DNA of 64,000 nucleotides from Cytophagales bacterium (GCA_013299115.1 JAAFKA010000020.1:1-64000), one strand, 5' to 3'. Shown: positions 7,686 through 16,005, numbered from the stretch's first letter. The notes: generated from the sequence alone by a model not told the origin. Made by a program: numbers and translations.

Positions 7686-8123
7686 ATGAACGTTAGCAGA
7701 GGTTACAAATTTATCGTAGAAATAGATGGCATAGACCAACTATTGGTGCAAGAAGTTACCCTACCCGAAGACTCGGTAGAGGTAGTTGAGTTGGGGGCTG
7801 GAGTCAATGATTATGCCGTAAAATTGCCAAGCAGACCCAAAATAGGCAATATAACCCTAAAAAAAGTGCTTTCTACCTCCAAACCTGAAACATGGGCTTA
7901 TGACTGGTTAGAGAAAACAAAAACAGGCAAGAGGGAAGACTATGCAAAGTTTGCTTTCATTAAGCAGTTGGCAGAAGACGGCACAACGGTCATTCGCACA
8001 CATGATTTGGGTGAAATATTCCCAGTCAAAATAGCCCCCGAAGGTTTGAAAAGATTGGGGACAGAGCTATTTATGGAAAGTGTGGAATTTGCAATTTCAA
8101 AATACAAAGTTACCACTTCTTAA
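7686..8123 (+). CDS. Tail tube protein (T4 gp19-like)
   Basis: At 145 residues it has the usual length of the gp19/Hcp-like tube family. It starts MNVSRGYKFIVEIDGID and has the conserved pattern VTLPEDSVEVVELG, ITLKKVLSTSKPETWAYDWL and a C-terminal strand MESVEFAISKYKV. These proteins form stacked hexameric rings inside the sheath. The position directly behind the sheath gene is invariant among contractile tails. It ends 3 bases before the next gene, indicating one transcript. Confidence 0.92.
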   Translation: MNVSRGYKFIVEIDGIDQLLVQEVTLPEDSVEVVELGAGVNDYAVKLPSRPKIGNITLKKVLSTSKPETWAYDWLEKTKTGKREDYAKFAFIKQLAEDGTTVIRTHDLGEIFPVKIAPEGLKRLGTELFMESVEFAISKYKVTTS

Positions 8124-8126
8124 CCT

Positions 8127-8804
8127 ATGATAGGCTTGCTCGAAAATATTGCAGATACGCTAAAAATCATTTCTTGGGAGTTCTTAGCTTTTTTTGCTTT
8201 GATTGCTTTCGGTTTTATCAGCCAATACCACAAAGTGGCACGTGGGGCAGCTACTGTCATGCTTGCCACTGGTTTAGTTCGGAAAAGAGGGCTAAGTATC
8301 AACCTTAGAAATGTGCTAATCCACAGAAAACCAATTACTTATGTCTTGGCTGTACTCATGGGCTGGCGAGGTATCCACACAGGGTTTTGGCTTTTTCACA
8401 ATGGAAAAAAAGATGAAGAGGGCAAAAGTATTTTAGAAAAGGTATCGATGATATTGGAGTTTAGCTATACTGTTTCTTTTAGAAAAGACAATCAAAATCT
8501 CTATATCAAGGATTTTCAGATGATTTACGAAAACCTGTTGGCAAAAGGCTATCACCGAGAAGATGCAGATACCAAAATAGGATTTATTGGCGATGCTTTG
8601 CTCTTGCATAATCAAAGGTATATGTACTACTTTTTGTATAAGCACAATGACAAACCCTTGTTTATCTTGTCATTAATGACTCGCATGAATCTAACAAGGG
8701 ACGAAATAAAGCTGTACGTGAATCCGCAATTAGCAGCTATTCACAGTGTTTTCGACAATACGATGTCTACCCCTTTTCAGGAAAGTATTAACTATTTTAA
8801 ATAA
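8127..8804 (+). CDS. Membrane protein inside the tail operon, unknown
   Basis: This 225-residue protein has a strong hydrophobic helix near the N-terminus (ISWEFLAFFALIAFGFI), a second possible one around ITYVLAVLMGW, and a hydrophilic helical C-terminal half. It starts 3 bases after the tube stop. It is not a recognised tail component. Location and membrane anchor suggest a lysis-related or membrane-attachment function, possibly working with the next membrane protein. Distinguishing a holin from a structural anchor is not possible from sequence alone. Confidence 0.6.
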   Translation: MIGLLENIADTLKIISWEFLAFFALIAFGFISQYHKVARGAATVMLATGLVRKRGLSINLRNVLIHRKPITYVLAVLMGWRGIHTGFWLFHNGKKDEEGKSILEKVSMILEFSYTVSFRKDNQNLYIKDFQMIYENLLAKGYHREDADTKIGFIGDALLLHNQRYMYYFLYKHNDKPLFILSLMTRMNLTRDEIKLYVNPQLAAIHSVFDNTMSTPFQESINYFK

Positions 8805-8808
8805 CGCC

Positions 8809-9111
8809 ATGAACGGAGAGCAAAAAACAAGCAATTCAAAAGATTTTATATCCTACGGCATTATTGTTTTTTGGGCAATTATCAACATCACTGATGCCAT
8901 TTTTGCCAAAAATGATGACAAATTGGGCAAAGTTCATTTTTATTTTGACCCTTTTTTAGACACTGTGGTAGCAGCTTTTTGGGTGGCTGTTTTTTATCAT
9001 TTCTCTTGGGAAATAATCATGGGCATAAAAGTATTTGGCAAAAAATACGGTTTTAAGTTTTACGAAAAAACAGACAAAGAAGATGCAAACAATGAAAACA
9101 GCACTTCATAG
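8809..9111 (+). CDS. Small two-helix membrane protein, holin-like
   Basis: From the ATG at 8809 the product is 100 residues. It has two hydrophobic stretches (FISYGIIVFWAIINITDAIF and VVAAFWVAVFYHFSWEIIMG) and a charged C-terminal tail (KTDKEDANNENS), the architecture of a class II holin. It overlaps no neighbour and follows the preceding membrane gene by 4 bases. Holin activity is inference from topology and phage context. Confidence 0.55.
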   Translation: MNGEQKTSNSKDFISYGIIVFWAIINITDAIFAKNDDKLGKVHFYFDPFLDTVVAAFWVAVFYHFSWEIIMGIKVFGKKYGFKFYEKTDKEDANNENSTS

Positions 9112-9118
9112 CGGTGTA

Positions 9119-9844
9119 ATGTGTGAGTTTAAACTCATCACAGGGGCTATGCAAGCACAAATGACCCTCAACAACGACAGCATGGCGGCAGAACATGACC
9201 CCATGACTACGCTACTCTCGATGGCTATTGTCAAATTAGGCGACAACCCGCCAACACTTGAACACCTACAAAATATGCTGGTAACAGACAGAAACGTATT
9301 GTTATTAAAATTGCGGTTGTTGAGTTATGGCAACACCTTTGAGTTTCCTCTCACTTGGGAAGTTGGAGGAGTAAAAGAAACCATCAGGCATTCGGTAGAG
9401 TTAAATTTTGATGATTTTGCACTAAAAAATACGCCACAACCTTACAACAACTACCAAGAAGTGTTGGCAGACTTGGACTATGAAATGACTACTATTTTTG
9501 CAGGTGATGAATTGCCAACGACAGTGGTATTGCAAAAACTGACCTACAAAAATGCAACCGACTACGTGAAACAAGTGGGTGTGCAAAATGTAAACTTCAA
9601 TTCGTTTATCGAAATGCGAAAACCTCGTATCAAGACAATAGACGAAGACAGTGGCAAAGTCAGGCTACAAAAGTTAGACATTCAAGAACTTTTGGCACGT
9701 GATGTGGAAACTATCCGCAAGGCTATTTACCAAAACGAAGGGTTTGTAAAAACCGACATAGAGGTGCAACACCCAGCTAAAAGCCATTTGACTAAGAAAA
9801 TAAACGTCTTAGACAATATCAATTTTTTCTTCTATCAGGAATAG
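9119..9844 (+). CDS. Tail assembly chaperone, short (unshifted) product
   Basis: Starting at the ATG at 9119 (MCEFKLITGAMQAQ) the zero-frame product is 241 residues. An earlier ATG at 9092 is possible but would overlap the previous gene. It lies directly before the tape measure gene, the place of P2 gpE and lambda gpG. The end of the frame carries a slippery heptamer (9823-9829), and an uninterrupted -1 frame follows. By analogy this short form would coat the tape measure protein during tail assembly and be absent from the finished tail. No sequence motif identifies the family; position and the frameshift make the call. Confidence 0.75.
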   Translation: MCEFKLITGAMQAQMTLNNDSMAAEHDPMTTLLSMAIVKLGDNPPTLEHLQNMLVTDRNVLLLKLRLLSYGNTFEFPLTWEVGGVKETIRHSVELNFDDFALKNTPQPYNNYQEVLADLDYEMTTIFAGDELPTTVVLQKLTYKNATDYVKQVGVQNVNFNSFIEMRKPRIKTIDEDSGKVRLQKLDIQELLARDVETIRKAIYQNEGFVKTDIEVQHPAKSHLTKKINVLDNINFFFYQE

Positions 9845-10014
9845 GAGATTTGACTAATCTTTGGTTTTATCTGAACTACGGCGGTTTGCATACAACTTAC
9901 GAAGATTTGGCAAAATTGCCTGTTTCTGAAATCCTAAAAATAAAAAAGCTGTACGAAAAGCAAAAAGAGTTTGAACAACAACGAATTGACAGCCTAAGAA
10001 ACTTGAGAGCCTAA
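9119..10014 (+). CDS. Tail assembly chaperone, -1 frameshifted long product (gpE-E'/gpG-T type)
   Basis: If ribosomes slip back one base on T TTT TTC at 9823-9829, translation continues in the -1 frame from CTT at 9829 to the TAA at 10012-10014, adding 61 codons and giving 298 residues. The extension (NLWFYLNYGG, then LAKLPVSEILKIKKLYEKQ) looks fully coding but has no ATG or GTG of its own and only a weak TTG. It ends 21 bases before the tape measure ATG. In P2, lambda and many other tailed phages the G-T or E-E' fusion is made by exactly this kind of slip. Frame arithmetic was checked base by base. Confidence 0.75.
9823..9829 (+). promoter_or_regulatory. Programmed -1 frameshift site, T TTT TTC
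   Basis: The zero-frame codons are AAT TTT TTC. The heptamer fits X XXY YYZ and lets both tRNAs re-pair in the -1 frame. The zero-frame stop is at 9842-9844, 12 bases after the site, and the -1 frame stays open to 10014. I did not find a convincing downstream pseudoknot by eye. Confidence 0.75.
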
Positions 10015-10035
10015 AAAACAAAAAAATAGTTGCCC

Positions 10036-12426
10036 ATGAATGATGCCTTGCTTGGTTTCGGTTTGGCTTTTACGCTGCAAGATAACTTCTCGCAAGCTGC
10101 CCGAAACATCAAAAATGAATTTGCTGGACTTGCCAAAGATGCCACAGGGTTTCAATCAAAAATGGACTCGGCAATGAAGGGCATGACCTCTGGCTTCTCG
10201 ATGATGGCAGCAGGGGCAACTATGCTGGCACCGCTGGGCTATGCAGTAAACGAAGCTGCAAATTTTCAGGCACAACTCAAAGAACTCAGTGCCATAACTG
10301 GCGTTACAGGAGCAGACTTAGACGATATTGGCGAAAGAGCCATGCAACTTACCTTAAAATTTGGTGGCGACCCTCTTAAAAGTGTAGATAGTTTCAAAAC
10401 CATTTTATCAAGACTGGGACCTGACATAGCCAAAAGTCCGTTGGCACTGCAAGCTATGGGTGACAGCGTAGAAACTTTGGCAAAAACAATGCGTGGTGAC
10501 ACGTTAGGGGCAGTCAATGCTTTGACTACGGGTATTTTGCAATATGGCATTGACTTGTCTAATCCGATTGAAGCCTCTAAAGCTATGATTTCGCAAATGA
10601 ATGTCATGGCAGCATCGGCACAAGTAGGTAGTGCAGAAGTGCCACAAATAGCAGCCTCTTTGAAGGTGGCAGGTTTAGAAGCCAAAAGCTCAGGTTTGAG
10701 TTTTGAGGAGTTTAACGCAACTATCCAAATCATGGGCAAGGGTACGGTTTATGGGGCAGAAGCAGGTACAGCCTTGCGTAATGTGTTGGGTAAGTTGGGA
10801 GAAAGCAGATTTATTCCCAAAGACACCGCCACTGAATTGCGTAAGGCTGGAGTTGATGTGAATTTGCTTGCAGATACGACTAAACCATTGGCAGAAAGGT
10901 TGAAAGAGTTGGGTAAAATACAGGCAGATACAGCTTTGGTAGGCAAATTTTTTGGTGTAGAGAACAAAAATGCAGCTATGTTGCTGATGCAAAACATTCC
11001 TGATTTGGAAAAGTGGACGGCACAAGTAAAAGGCACAAATTCGGCTACTGACCAAGCTGCGGTTATTATGGGTGATTTCAACGAACAAATGAAACGAGGC
11101 GAGGCGGCTATGAAAGTGGCAGGTATCAGCATAGGCAATGTGTTGTTGCCTTACGCAGCCAAATTACTGAATGTTACTAATGGTTTGGTAGAGGGTTTTG
11201 CTAATTTTGCCAAAACCGACATAGGCAAAGGTTTTGTAGGCTTGGCGGGGGCAGTGGGTGTAAGTTTGGTAGGCTTTGGTAGTTTTGTGGTGGGTTTCAA
11301 TGCCGTAAAAATGGCAATGACCATGGCGCAACCTGCCGTTACTTGGTTGAAAACCAGTATATTAGGTCTAAATGCTGCTTTACTACCCTATATAGGTATT
11401 GCGGCGGCGGTTGGGGTGGCAGTTTATGGTTTGGTAAAAGCCTATCAAAGTTTTGACGATTTGGTAAATGGCAAGGCAGAAGTAGCCACAGGTTTTATGG
11501 GCTTTTTACAAAAAGTTGGAGGTTTGCTGCATTTTGTCAGAGAGGGTTTTAGTTCTGCCACCTCCACTTCCATAGAGTTTTCTGCCCAAACACAAGAGGG
11601 ACTGAATAAATTGGGTTTGGAGGGCATAGCCTATAATTTGGGGGCATGGATAATCAATATCAAAGGCTTTTTTTCGGGGGTTGGTAAGGGATTTGACAAA
11701 TTGAAACAATCTTTTTCGCCACTATTTAATTCATTTACTATGCTTGGAAATTCTATTACCAATTTACTATCGAGGTTTGATACAGATTTTGGCAAAAGTA
11801 AATCTCAATTCAGTGCTTTTAGTTTGGCGGGTAAATTAGCTTTTGAATTTGTCATGTTTCCTATCACTGCCTTAAATTTTGCTATTACCACAGTTACAAG
11901 TACATTAAGTTTTTTGATAGATGTGGGCTTGGCATTTTATGACAATTTCAGTGGGGTGTTTGGTGATATGGGCTTACTTTTCGATGAGTTTATGAATGGG
12001 GGCTTGTCATTTGAACAAATGTTAACAGGTATATTTTACAACATTGGTGGTAGAATGACCGAAATGTTTGAAAATTTACTAAACTCTTGGACAGATTTTA
12101 AGCTAAACATTATTCAAAGCATAGCCTCTTTGCCTTTCGGTCAGGAAATTTTGGGTACTGTTGGTGTGAATATGCAGCAAAAAACAACGCAAATAGAAAC
12201 CCCTACACCTGTACCCTATACCAACGAATACGTAGCCAACGAAAAAGCCAATCAGGTCTATAACCTTACCAACATTAGCAGTGCGGTAAACAATGTAGCC
12301 CCAGCTTTGAGTGCAGCCAATGCCAGCAGCCCCATTGTTATCAACGCCACGATGCAAGTAGGCAGCGAAGATTTGGCAGTGGCAGTAACGCAAGAGCAAC
12401 AATTTCAGGAGAAACGAAAAAACTAA
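10036..12426 (+). CDS. Tail tape measure protein
   Basis: This 796-residue protein starts at the ATG at 10036 (MNDALLGFGLAFTLQD). The N-terminal 350 residues match the TP901-type tape measure pattern (coiled N-terminus, AANFQAQLKELSAITGVTGA, EEFNATIQIMGKGTVYGAEA, TALRNVLGKL). Hydrophobic segments follow in the middle (GFVGLAGAVGVSLVGFGSFV and LLPYIGIAAAVGVAVYG), then a longer helical tail. It fixes tail length. By the usual rule of about 1.5 angstrom per residue the tail would be near 120 nm, close to P2, whose tape measure is of similar size. It appears full length and uninterrupted. Confidence 0.92.
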   Translation: MNDALLGFGLAFTLQDNFSQAARNIKNEFAGLAKDATGFQSKMDSAMKGMTSGFSMMAAGATMLAPLGYAVNEAANFQAQLKELSAITGVTGADLDDIGERAMQLTLKFGGDPLKSVDSFKTILSRLGPDIAKSPLALQAMGDSVETLAKTMRGDTLGAVNALTTGILQYGIDLSNPIEASKAMISQMNVMAASAQVGSAEVPQIAASLKVAGLEAKSSGLSFEEFNATIQIMGKGTVYGAEAGTALRNVLGKLGESRFIPKDTATELRKAGVDVNLLADTTKPLAERLKELGKIQADTALVGKFFGVENKNAAMLLMQNIPDLEKWTAQVKGTNSATDQAAVIMGDFNEQMKRGEAAMKVAGISIGNVLLPYAAKLLNVTNGLVEGFANFAKTDIGKGFVGLAGAVGVSLVGFGSFVVGFNAVKMAMTMAQPAVTWLKTSILGLNAALLPYIGIAAAVGVAVYGLVKAYQSFDDLVNGKAEVATGFMGFLQKVGGLLHFVREGFSSATSTSIEFSAQTQEGLNKLGLEGIAYNLGAWIINIKGFFSGVGKGFDKLKQSFSPLFNSFTMLGNSITNLLSRFDTDFGKSKSQFSAFSLAGKLAFEFVMFPITALNFAITTVTSTLSFLIDVGLAFYDNFSGVFGDMGLLFDEFMNGGLSFEQMLTGIFYNIGGRMTEMFENLLNSWTDFKLNIIQSIASLPFGQEILGTVGVNMQQKTTQIETPTPVPYTNEYVANEKANQVYNLTNISSAVNNVAPALSAANASSPIVINATMQVGSEDLAVAVTQEQQFQEKRKN

Positions 12427-12431
12427 AAATA

Positions 12432-12532
12432 GTTATGATTTAGGATTTATGATTTATGATTTATGATTTATGATTGACAACCATAACGTAAAATCATAAA
12501 TCAAAAATAATAAATCATAAATCATAAATCAA
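12432..12532. repeat. AT-rich heptamer-array hairpin, copy B
   Basis: Repeated TGATTTA units (four to five) lead to a core GACAACCATAACGTAAA at 12476-12492, then AATCATA units run up to the start codon at 12533. The layout and core match 4377-4493. The left and right arms are complementary, so the transcript could form a long A-U hairpin between the tape measure gene and the next one. Confidence 0.75.
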
Positions 12533-13003
12533 ATGGTAAGCACTATTCAACCTGTTGATAGCCTATATATCATAGAATTGCAAGAGCCTTTCGAGAGTTT
12601 GTCTTTGCAGTTTGTGCCAGACGAAATAGGCTTTAACTATCAAGGGAATTTTCAGGCCGTGTTGCCCACAGGCAGAAATACGCCCATTTACCACTACACA
12701 GGGGGCAAAGATGATTTGACTTTGAACTTGGTGTTTTATGCAGAACAAGAAGAGGAAATAAAGAAAAAAATAAATTGGCTACGTTCTTTACGCTATGCCG
12801 ATGGCTACAACAACCCCGCAAGGAGAATATTGCTGCAATTTGGTAGTTTGTTTGGCAACGAAGAAAAATGGATAGTCAATTCGGTGGCGGGCAAATTCTT
12901 AGACTTTATGCGAATAAACAACTATGCACCCAAAAGAGCCGAAGTAGCCCTGTCTTTGTCTTTGGCTACGGACTATAATTTTACTTACAAAGAATTGAGG
13001 TAA
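12533..13003 (+). CDS. Baseplate-proximal tail protein, gpU/gp53 or CIS-tube-like
   Basis: The product is 156 residues (MVSTIQPVDSLYIIELQEPF). It is beta-rich, with IYHYTGGKDDLTLNLVFYA and then EEIKKKINWLRSLRYADG, and a C-terminal VALSLSLATDYNFTYKEL. The pattern of a strand pair followed by a helix with LRSL and a hydrophobic strand resembles the small tail-tube initiator proteins coded right after the tape measure (P2 gpU; the CIS tube-initiator family). Its stop overlaps the next start (TAATGG, 13001-13005), so the two are translationally coupled. Confidence 0.7.
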   Translation: MVSTIQPVDSLYIIELQEPFESLSLQFVPDEIGFNYQGNFQAVLPTGRNTPIYHYTGGKDDLTLNLVFYAEQEEEIKKKINWLRSLRYADGYNNPARRILLQFGSLFGNEEKWIVNSVAGKFLDFMRINNYAPKRAEVALSLSLATDYNFTYKELR

Positions 13004-13305
13004 TGGATTTACAAGAGAATGACTTATTCTACAACGGCACTATTGTAGTCTTGCCCAATGGGGCGGAGTTGCTGGAGGCTGCTGTTTACAACATTCCTAC
13101 TTCGTTGAAGTATGACCTACATACTGTTGCCGAAGGTGACGAAATTACGGCATTGGCTTACTTTTATTACAAAAACAAAGTGCGAGATTCGTCTAAGTTT
13201 TGGTTTGTCATAGCCGTAGTCAATGACCTTGCCACGCCCTGGGATTTGGAGGTGGGCAGTGTGTTGAAAATCCCCGATATTTTGCAGTGGCGGTTATTTA
13301 ACTGA
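13003..13305 (+). CDS. LysM-like tail protein (P2 gpX type)
   Basis: This 100-residue protein has a short N-terminal strand region and a C-terminal LysM-like unit: YDLHTVAEGDEITALAYFYY, then FWFVIAVVNDLATPWDLEVG and LKIPD. The same architecture occurs in P2 gpX and in LysM adaptors that join the hub to the tail tube in contractile systems. The gene order tape measure, U, X, D is preserved. Confidence 0.75.
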   Translation: MDLQENDLFYNGTIVVLPNGAELLEAAVYNIPTSLKYDLHTVAEGDEITALAYFYYKNKVRDSSKFWFVIAVVNDLATPWDLEVGSVLKIPDILQWRLFN

Positions 13306-13748
13306 AAAGTCTAAACAACAGCAATTCACTGATAGAAAAATGGCTAAGAAATAAAAATACCATAGAATTTTTAGCTGTTTGGGAACAAATCAACAACCCT
13401 AATTTTAATTCCACCGAATTCGAGGGAATTAAAAACGAAGCTGGTACAAACAGGTTTATGATGTCCTCCAAACAGTGGATACAAAAAACAAATGCCATAG
13501 GAATTATTGCAAGTGCGGGCAGATACGGAGGAACTTATGCCCACAAAGACATTGCAATAGAATTTTGTGCTTGGTTAAGTCCTGAGTTTAAACTCTTGCT
13601 AATTAGAGAATTTCAAAGATTAAAACAAATAGAGGCAGAAAACAAAAATGAAGAATGGGACTTAAAAAGAGTGCTAACCAAAGTAAACTACCGCAATGGC
13701 AGTAATGGTTTCTATTTACAAACTTTACACGAACAACCATGCTTTTAA
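13305..13748 (+). pseudogene. KilA-N domain fragment inserted in the baseplate operon
   Basis: From the stop of the LysM gene an open frame without a start codon reads SLIEKWLRNKNTIEFLAVWE and continues through FEGIKNEAGTNRF, IGIIASAGRYGGTYAHKDIA and FCAWLSPEFKLLLIREFQRL. This is the KilA-N domain common in phage and Bacteroidota antirepressor-like proteins. The beginning of the usual domain and any C-terminal partner are missing. The first in-frame ATG is at 13458. Its 3' end overlaps the start of the gpD-like gene by 10 bases. It has no role in tail building, so it is probably a captured fragment that still keeps the frame open and may help ribosomes reach the next gene. Confidence 0.7.
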
Positions 13749-14887
13749 GTCCTTTTTTCAAAATAGCCGTTGCCGATACCAACGAAGACATCACAAACTT
13801 GTTTGATAGCATAGATTATGAAACATCTATCGAAAAAGACGACTTACTCAATGTTTCTATAAAGACAAAAGACGTGAGTTTGCTCGATGGCGAATGGCTG
13901 CGAATTGGCAAAAAGTTGTTGTTTATCTTTGGCTATACAGGCGGCTTGCAATCCGAACAGTGCATAGCCACGATTAGTGATTTGAAGTTCAAATATGGCG
14001 ACACCATTACCATACCTATCAAATGCACCGATGCAGGGGCATTTGCCAAAAACAGCGTATCGAGCAAAATCTGGAAAGAACAAACCTTTACCAATATTGC
14101 CCAAACCATTGCAAGCAAATACGGATTGGATTTGCAAGCCGTAGAAACCACAAAGAAATATTTGCACCTGCCCCAAGCGAATTTGAATGATTTTGATTTT
14201 TTGCAAAACATAGCCAAAAGAGAAAATTTGCAATGCTATATTAGCAACAACCAACTGAACATAGCCCCTGCCGACTATCTCAAAAAATCTATGCAAACTT
14301 TGCGTTTAGAGGACATGATTAGTTTTGACATAGAAACCAAAACCAGCAAAGACAACCCAAGCAGCCAAGCAGCCAAAAGTACCACTATCAATCCTTACGA
14401 TTTGACCCAAAAAGAACAGGTTGTTACCAACACAGACAAAGATATTGCTTTGCAAGGCAACTATTTGATAGACTACTCGACAGGCAAAACCACACGAAAA
14501 CAAGATACAAACTCCGCCACCACAGTCGTGGGCAAAGAATCAGACGGGGCAGCCAACAAAAAGCAGCTACTCAATAAAGTGCAGACTTCTTTGCAGGGAA
14601 GTGTAAAAGCTACTGCCAAAATCATGGGCAATCCTTTATTGGCTGTTAATCAAATCATTACAATAACAGGCGTGGCAAAAATTCACGAAGGCAATTATTT
14701 GGTAGAGTCTGTAAAACACCAAATCAACAACAGTGGGTATTTTACCACATTGGAATTGTCTAAAAATGCAACTAATAAACCTGTTTCTGTTGTCAAAGAC
14801 AAAAAAGGTGAGGAACAAAAAACCAATGAAACCAAAGGGGCAGAAGTAGCCACCAAGAAAAAACCAGCCATTTATCGTTATGAGTAG
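13739..14887 (+). CDS. Tail hub protein, late control gpD / gp27-like
   Basis: The product is 382 residues (MLLSPFFKIAVADTNEDITN). The N-terminal half is the gpD/VgrG-type beta domain (SIDYETSIEKDDLLNVSIKT, WLRIGKKLLFIFGYTGG). The centre has AQTIASKYGLDLQAV and LNDFDFLQNIAKRENL, motifs of this family. The C-terminus is a low-complexity Lys/Thr tail. It forms the trimeric hub between tube and spike. It overlaps the KilA-N fragment upstream and the spike gene downstream (8 bases), consistent with coupled translation. Confidence 0.88.
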   Translation: MLLSPFFKIAVADTNEDITNLFDSIDYETSIEKDDLLNVSIKTKDVSLLDGEWLRIGKKLLFIFGYTGGLQSEQCIATISDLKFKYGDTITIPIKCTDAGAFAKNSVSSKIWKEQTFTNIAQTIASKYGLDLQAVETTKKYLHLPQANLNDFDFLQNIAKRENLQCYISNNQLNIAPADYLKKSMQTLRLEDMISFDIETKTSKDNPSSQAAKSTTINPYDLTQKEQVVTNTDKDIALQGNYLIDYSTGKTTRKQDTNSATTVVGKESDGAANKKQLLNKVQTSLQGSVKATAKIMGNPLLAVNQIITITGVAKIHEGNYLVESVKHQINNSGYFTTLELSKNATNKPVSVVKDKKGEEQKTNETKGAEVATKKKPAIYRYE

Positions 14888-15551
14888 AGAATTTTTGAAA
14901 AATATAGCCGATGGTTTAGAGCAATACGGCAAATATTATGCAACCTACTATGGTATAGTAGCAGCCAACAACGACCCTGAAAAAAGAGGGAGGTTACAGC
15001 TTAAAGTTCCCGAACTTTTTCACAACGAGGTTACAGATTGGGCTTTGGGCAAAAGTATTTACAATTCTGCACAGACAGGAATTTTTGCTATTCCTGCCAA
15101 CGGAAGTGCTGTATTTGTGTCGTTTCTTAATGGCAACCCCGCCTTACCAATTTGGGAGATGGGTTGGTTTGCCGACCAGTATATGCCCAAAGAGTTTAAA
15201 GACAATTACCATAAAAGCCTGACTTTCAAGCAAGAAAAAATATTGATAATCCAAACAGACGGCAGCAAAATAGAACTCAACAACGAGGGTATCAAAATAG
15301 CAAAAGGAAATGTAGCCATCGACCTATCGGACAAGCTAACTATCAAGCAAGGCAGCACCGAAATTTTATTAGACAATGGAATAGGTATCAAATACGGCGG
15401 CTTGTCGTTAAAATCTTTACTCAAAGATTTATTGACTTGCCTAAAAAATCTCAAAGTTGTAGTGGGTCCTGCCCCATCGGGTCCCGTTACGCCTGATACG
15501 ATGGCATTCTTAACCACACTCGAAACAAAAACAGACCAACTACTAAAATGA
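14880..15551 (+). CDS. Baseplate spike protein (gpV / gp5 OB-fold)
   Basis: This 223-residue protein has an N-terminal OB-fold: YYGIVAANNDPEKRGRLQLK, VPELFHNEVTDWAL, then IFAIPANGSAVFVSFLNGNP and LPIWEMGWF. Next comes a beta-helix-like stretch of short repeats (ILIIQTDGSKIELNNEGIKI, GNVAIDLSDKLTIKQGSTEI) that forms the trimeric needle. It pierces the target membrane when the sheath contracts. The C-terminus is short and has no evident effector domain. Its stop overlaps the gp25 start. Confidence 0.88.
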   Translation: MSREFLKNIADGLEQYGKYYATYYGIVAANNDPEKRGRLQLKVPELFHNEVTDWALGKSIYNSAQTGIFAIPANGSAVFVSFLNGNPALPIWEMGWFADQYMPKEFKDNYHKSLTFKQEKILIIQTDGSKIELNNEGIKIAKGNVAIDLSDKLTIKQGSTEILLDNGIGIKYGGLSLKSLLKDLLTCLKNLKVVVGPAPSGPVTPDTMAFLTTLETKTDQLLK

Positions 15552-15925
15552 CAACAAATCTTATAGGCTCAGATGTTGCCTTTCCTATCGTAATAACCGA
15601 TACAGGAGATATGGCGTTGGTGCAGGGCAATGAACTAATCAAACAGAGCTTGCAAATTATCCTCACCACGCAAACAGGCACGAGGTTTTTTCTTGGCGAA
15701 TTTGGGGCAAATACAGAAAAAATACTAGCCAATCCGAATGATACCGTCGCACAGACTGTACTCAACACCATGCTGCGTGAGGCTATCAAAACATGGGAAA
15801 CACGTGTGGAAGTGCTAAAAATAGAATTTGCAACGCCAACAATAGATACCCTGCGTGCCACAGTGCATTATAAAATCCTAAAAACTAATTTGGTAGATGT
15901 AATTAATTTGGAGTGGAGAAGATAA
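15548..15925 (+). CDS. Baseplate wedge protein gp25 (GPW/gp25 family)
   Basis: This 125-residue protein has the family pattern ALVQGNELIKQSLQIILTTQ, TGTRFFLGEFGANTEKIL and the later LREAIKTWETRVEVLKIE. The gp25 protein starts sheath polymerisation at the baseplate and is the most conserved marker of contractile systems. It is the last recognisable tail gene. In P2-like order gpJ and gpI should follow, but a terminator and unrelated small genes are found instead. Confidence 0.92.
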   Translation: MTTNLIGSDVAFPIVITDTGDMALVQGNELIKQSLQIILTTQTGTRFFLGEFGANTEKILANPNDTVAQTVLNTMLREAIKTWETRVEVLKIEFATPTIDTLRATVHYKILKTNLVDVINLEWRR

Positions 15926-15970
15926 AAAACACCCCCAAACTAAAAGTAAGGGGGTGATTAAGTGTTTTTT
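15925..15970 (+). terminator. Terminator of the tail operon
   Basis: CACCCCC (15930-15936) pairs with GGGGGTG (15950-15956), with flanking A and T runs ending in GTGTTTTTT. It begins at the gp25 stop codon. Confidence 0.75.
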
Positions 15971-16005
15971 AGTAATCAAAAGGAAATAAACTAAAAAAAC
16001 AAAAA

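Noticed and set aside
12432-12532. CRISPR array
   Set aside because: The units are 7-8 bases, contiguous and AT-only, with no spacers and no cas genes anywhere in the window.
6106-15925. Type VI secretion or an extracellular contractile injection system
   Set aside because: There is no TssJLM, ClpV or AAA+ ATPase, no FHA or PAAR genes, and no CIS-type baseplate. The order and the frameshifted chaperone fit a P2-like phage tail.
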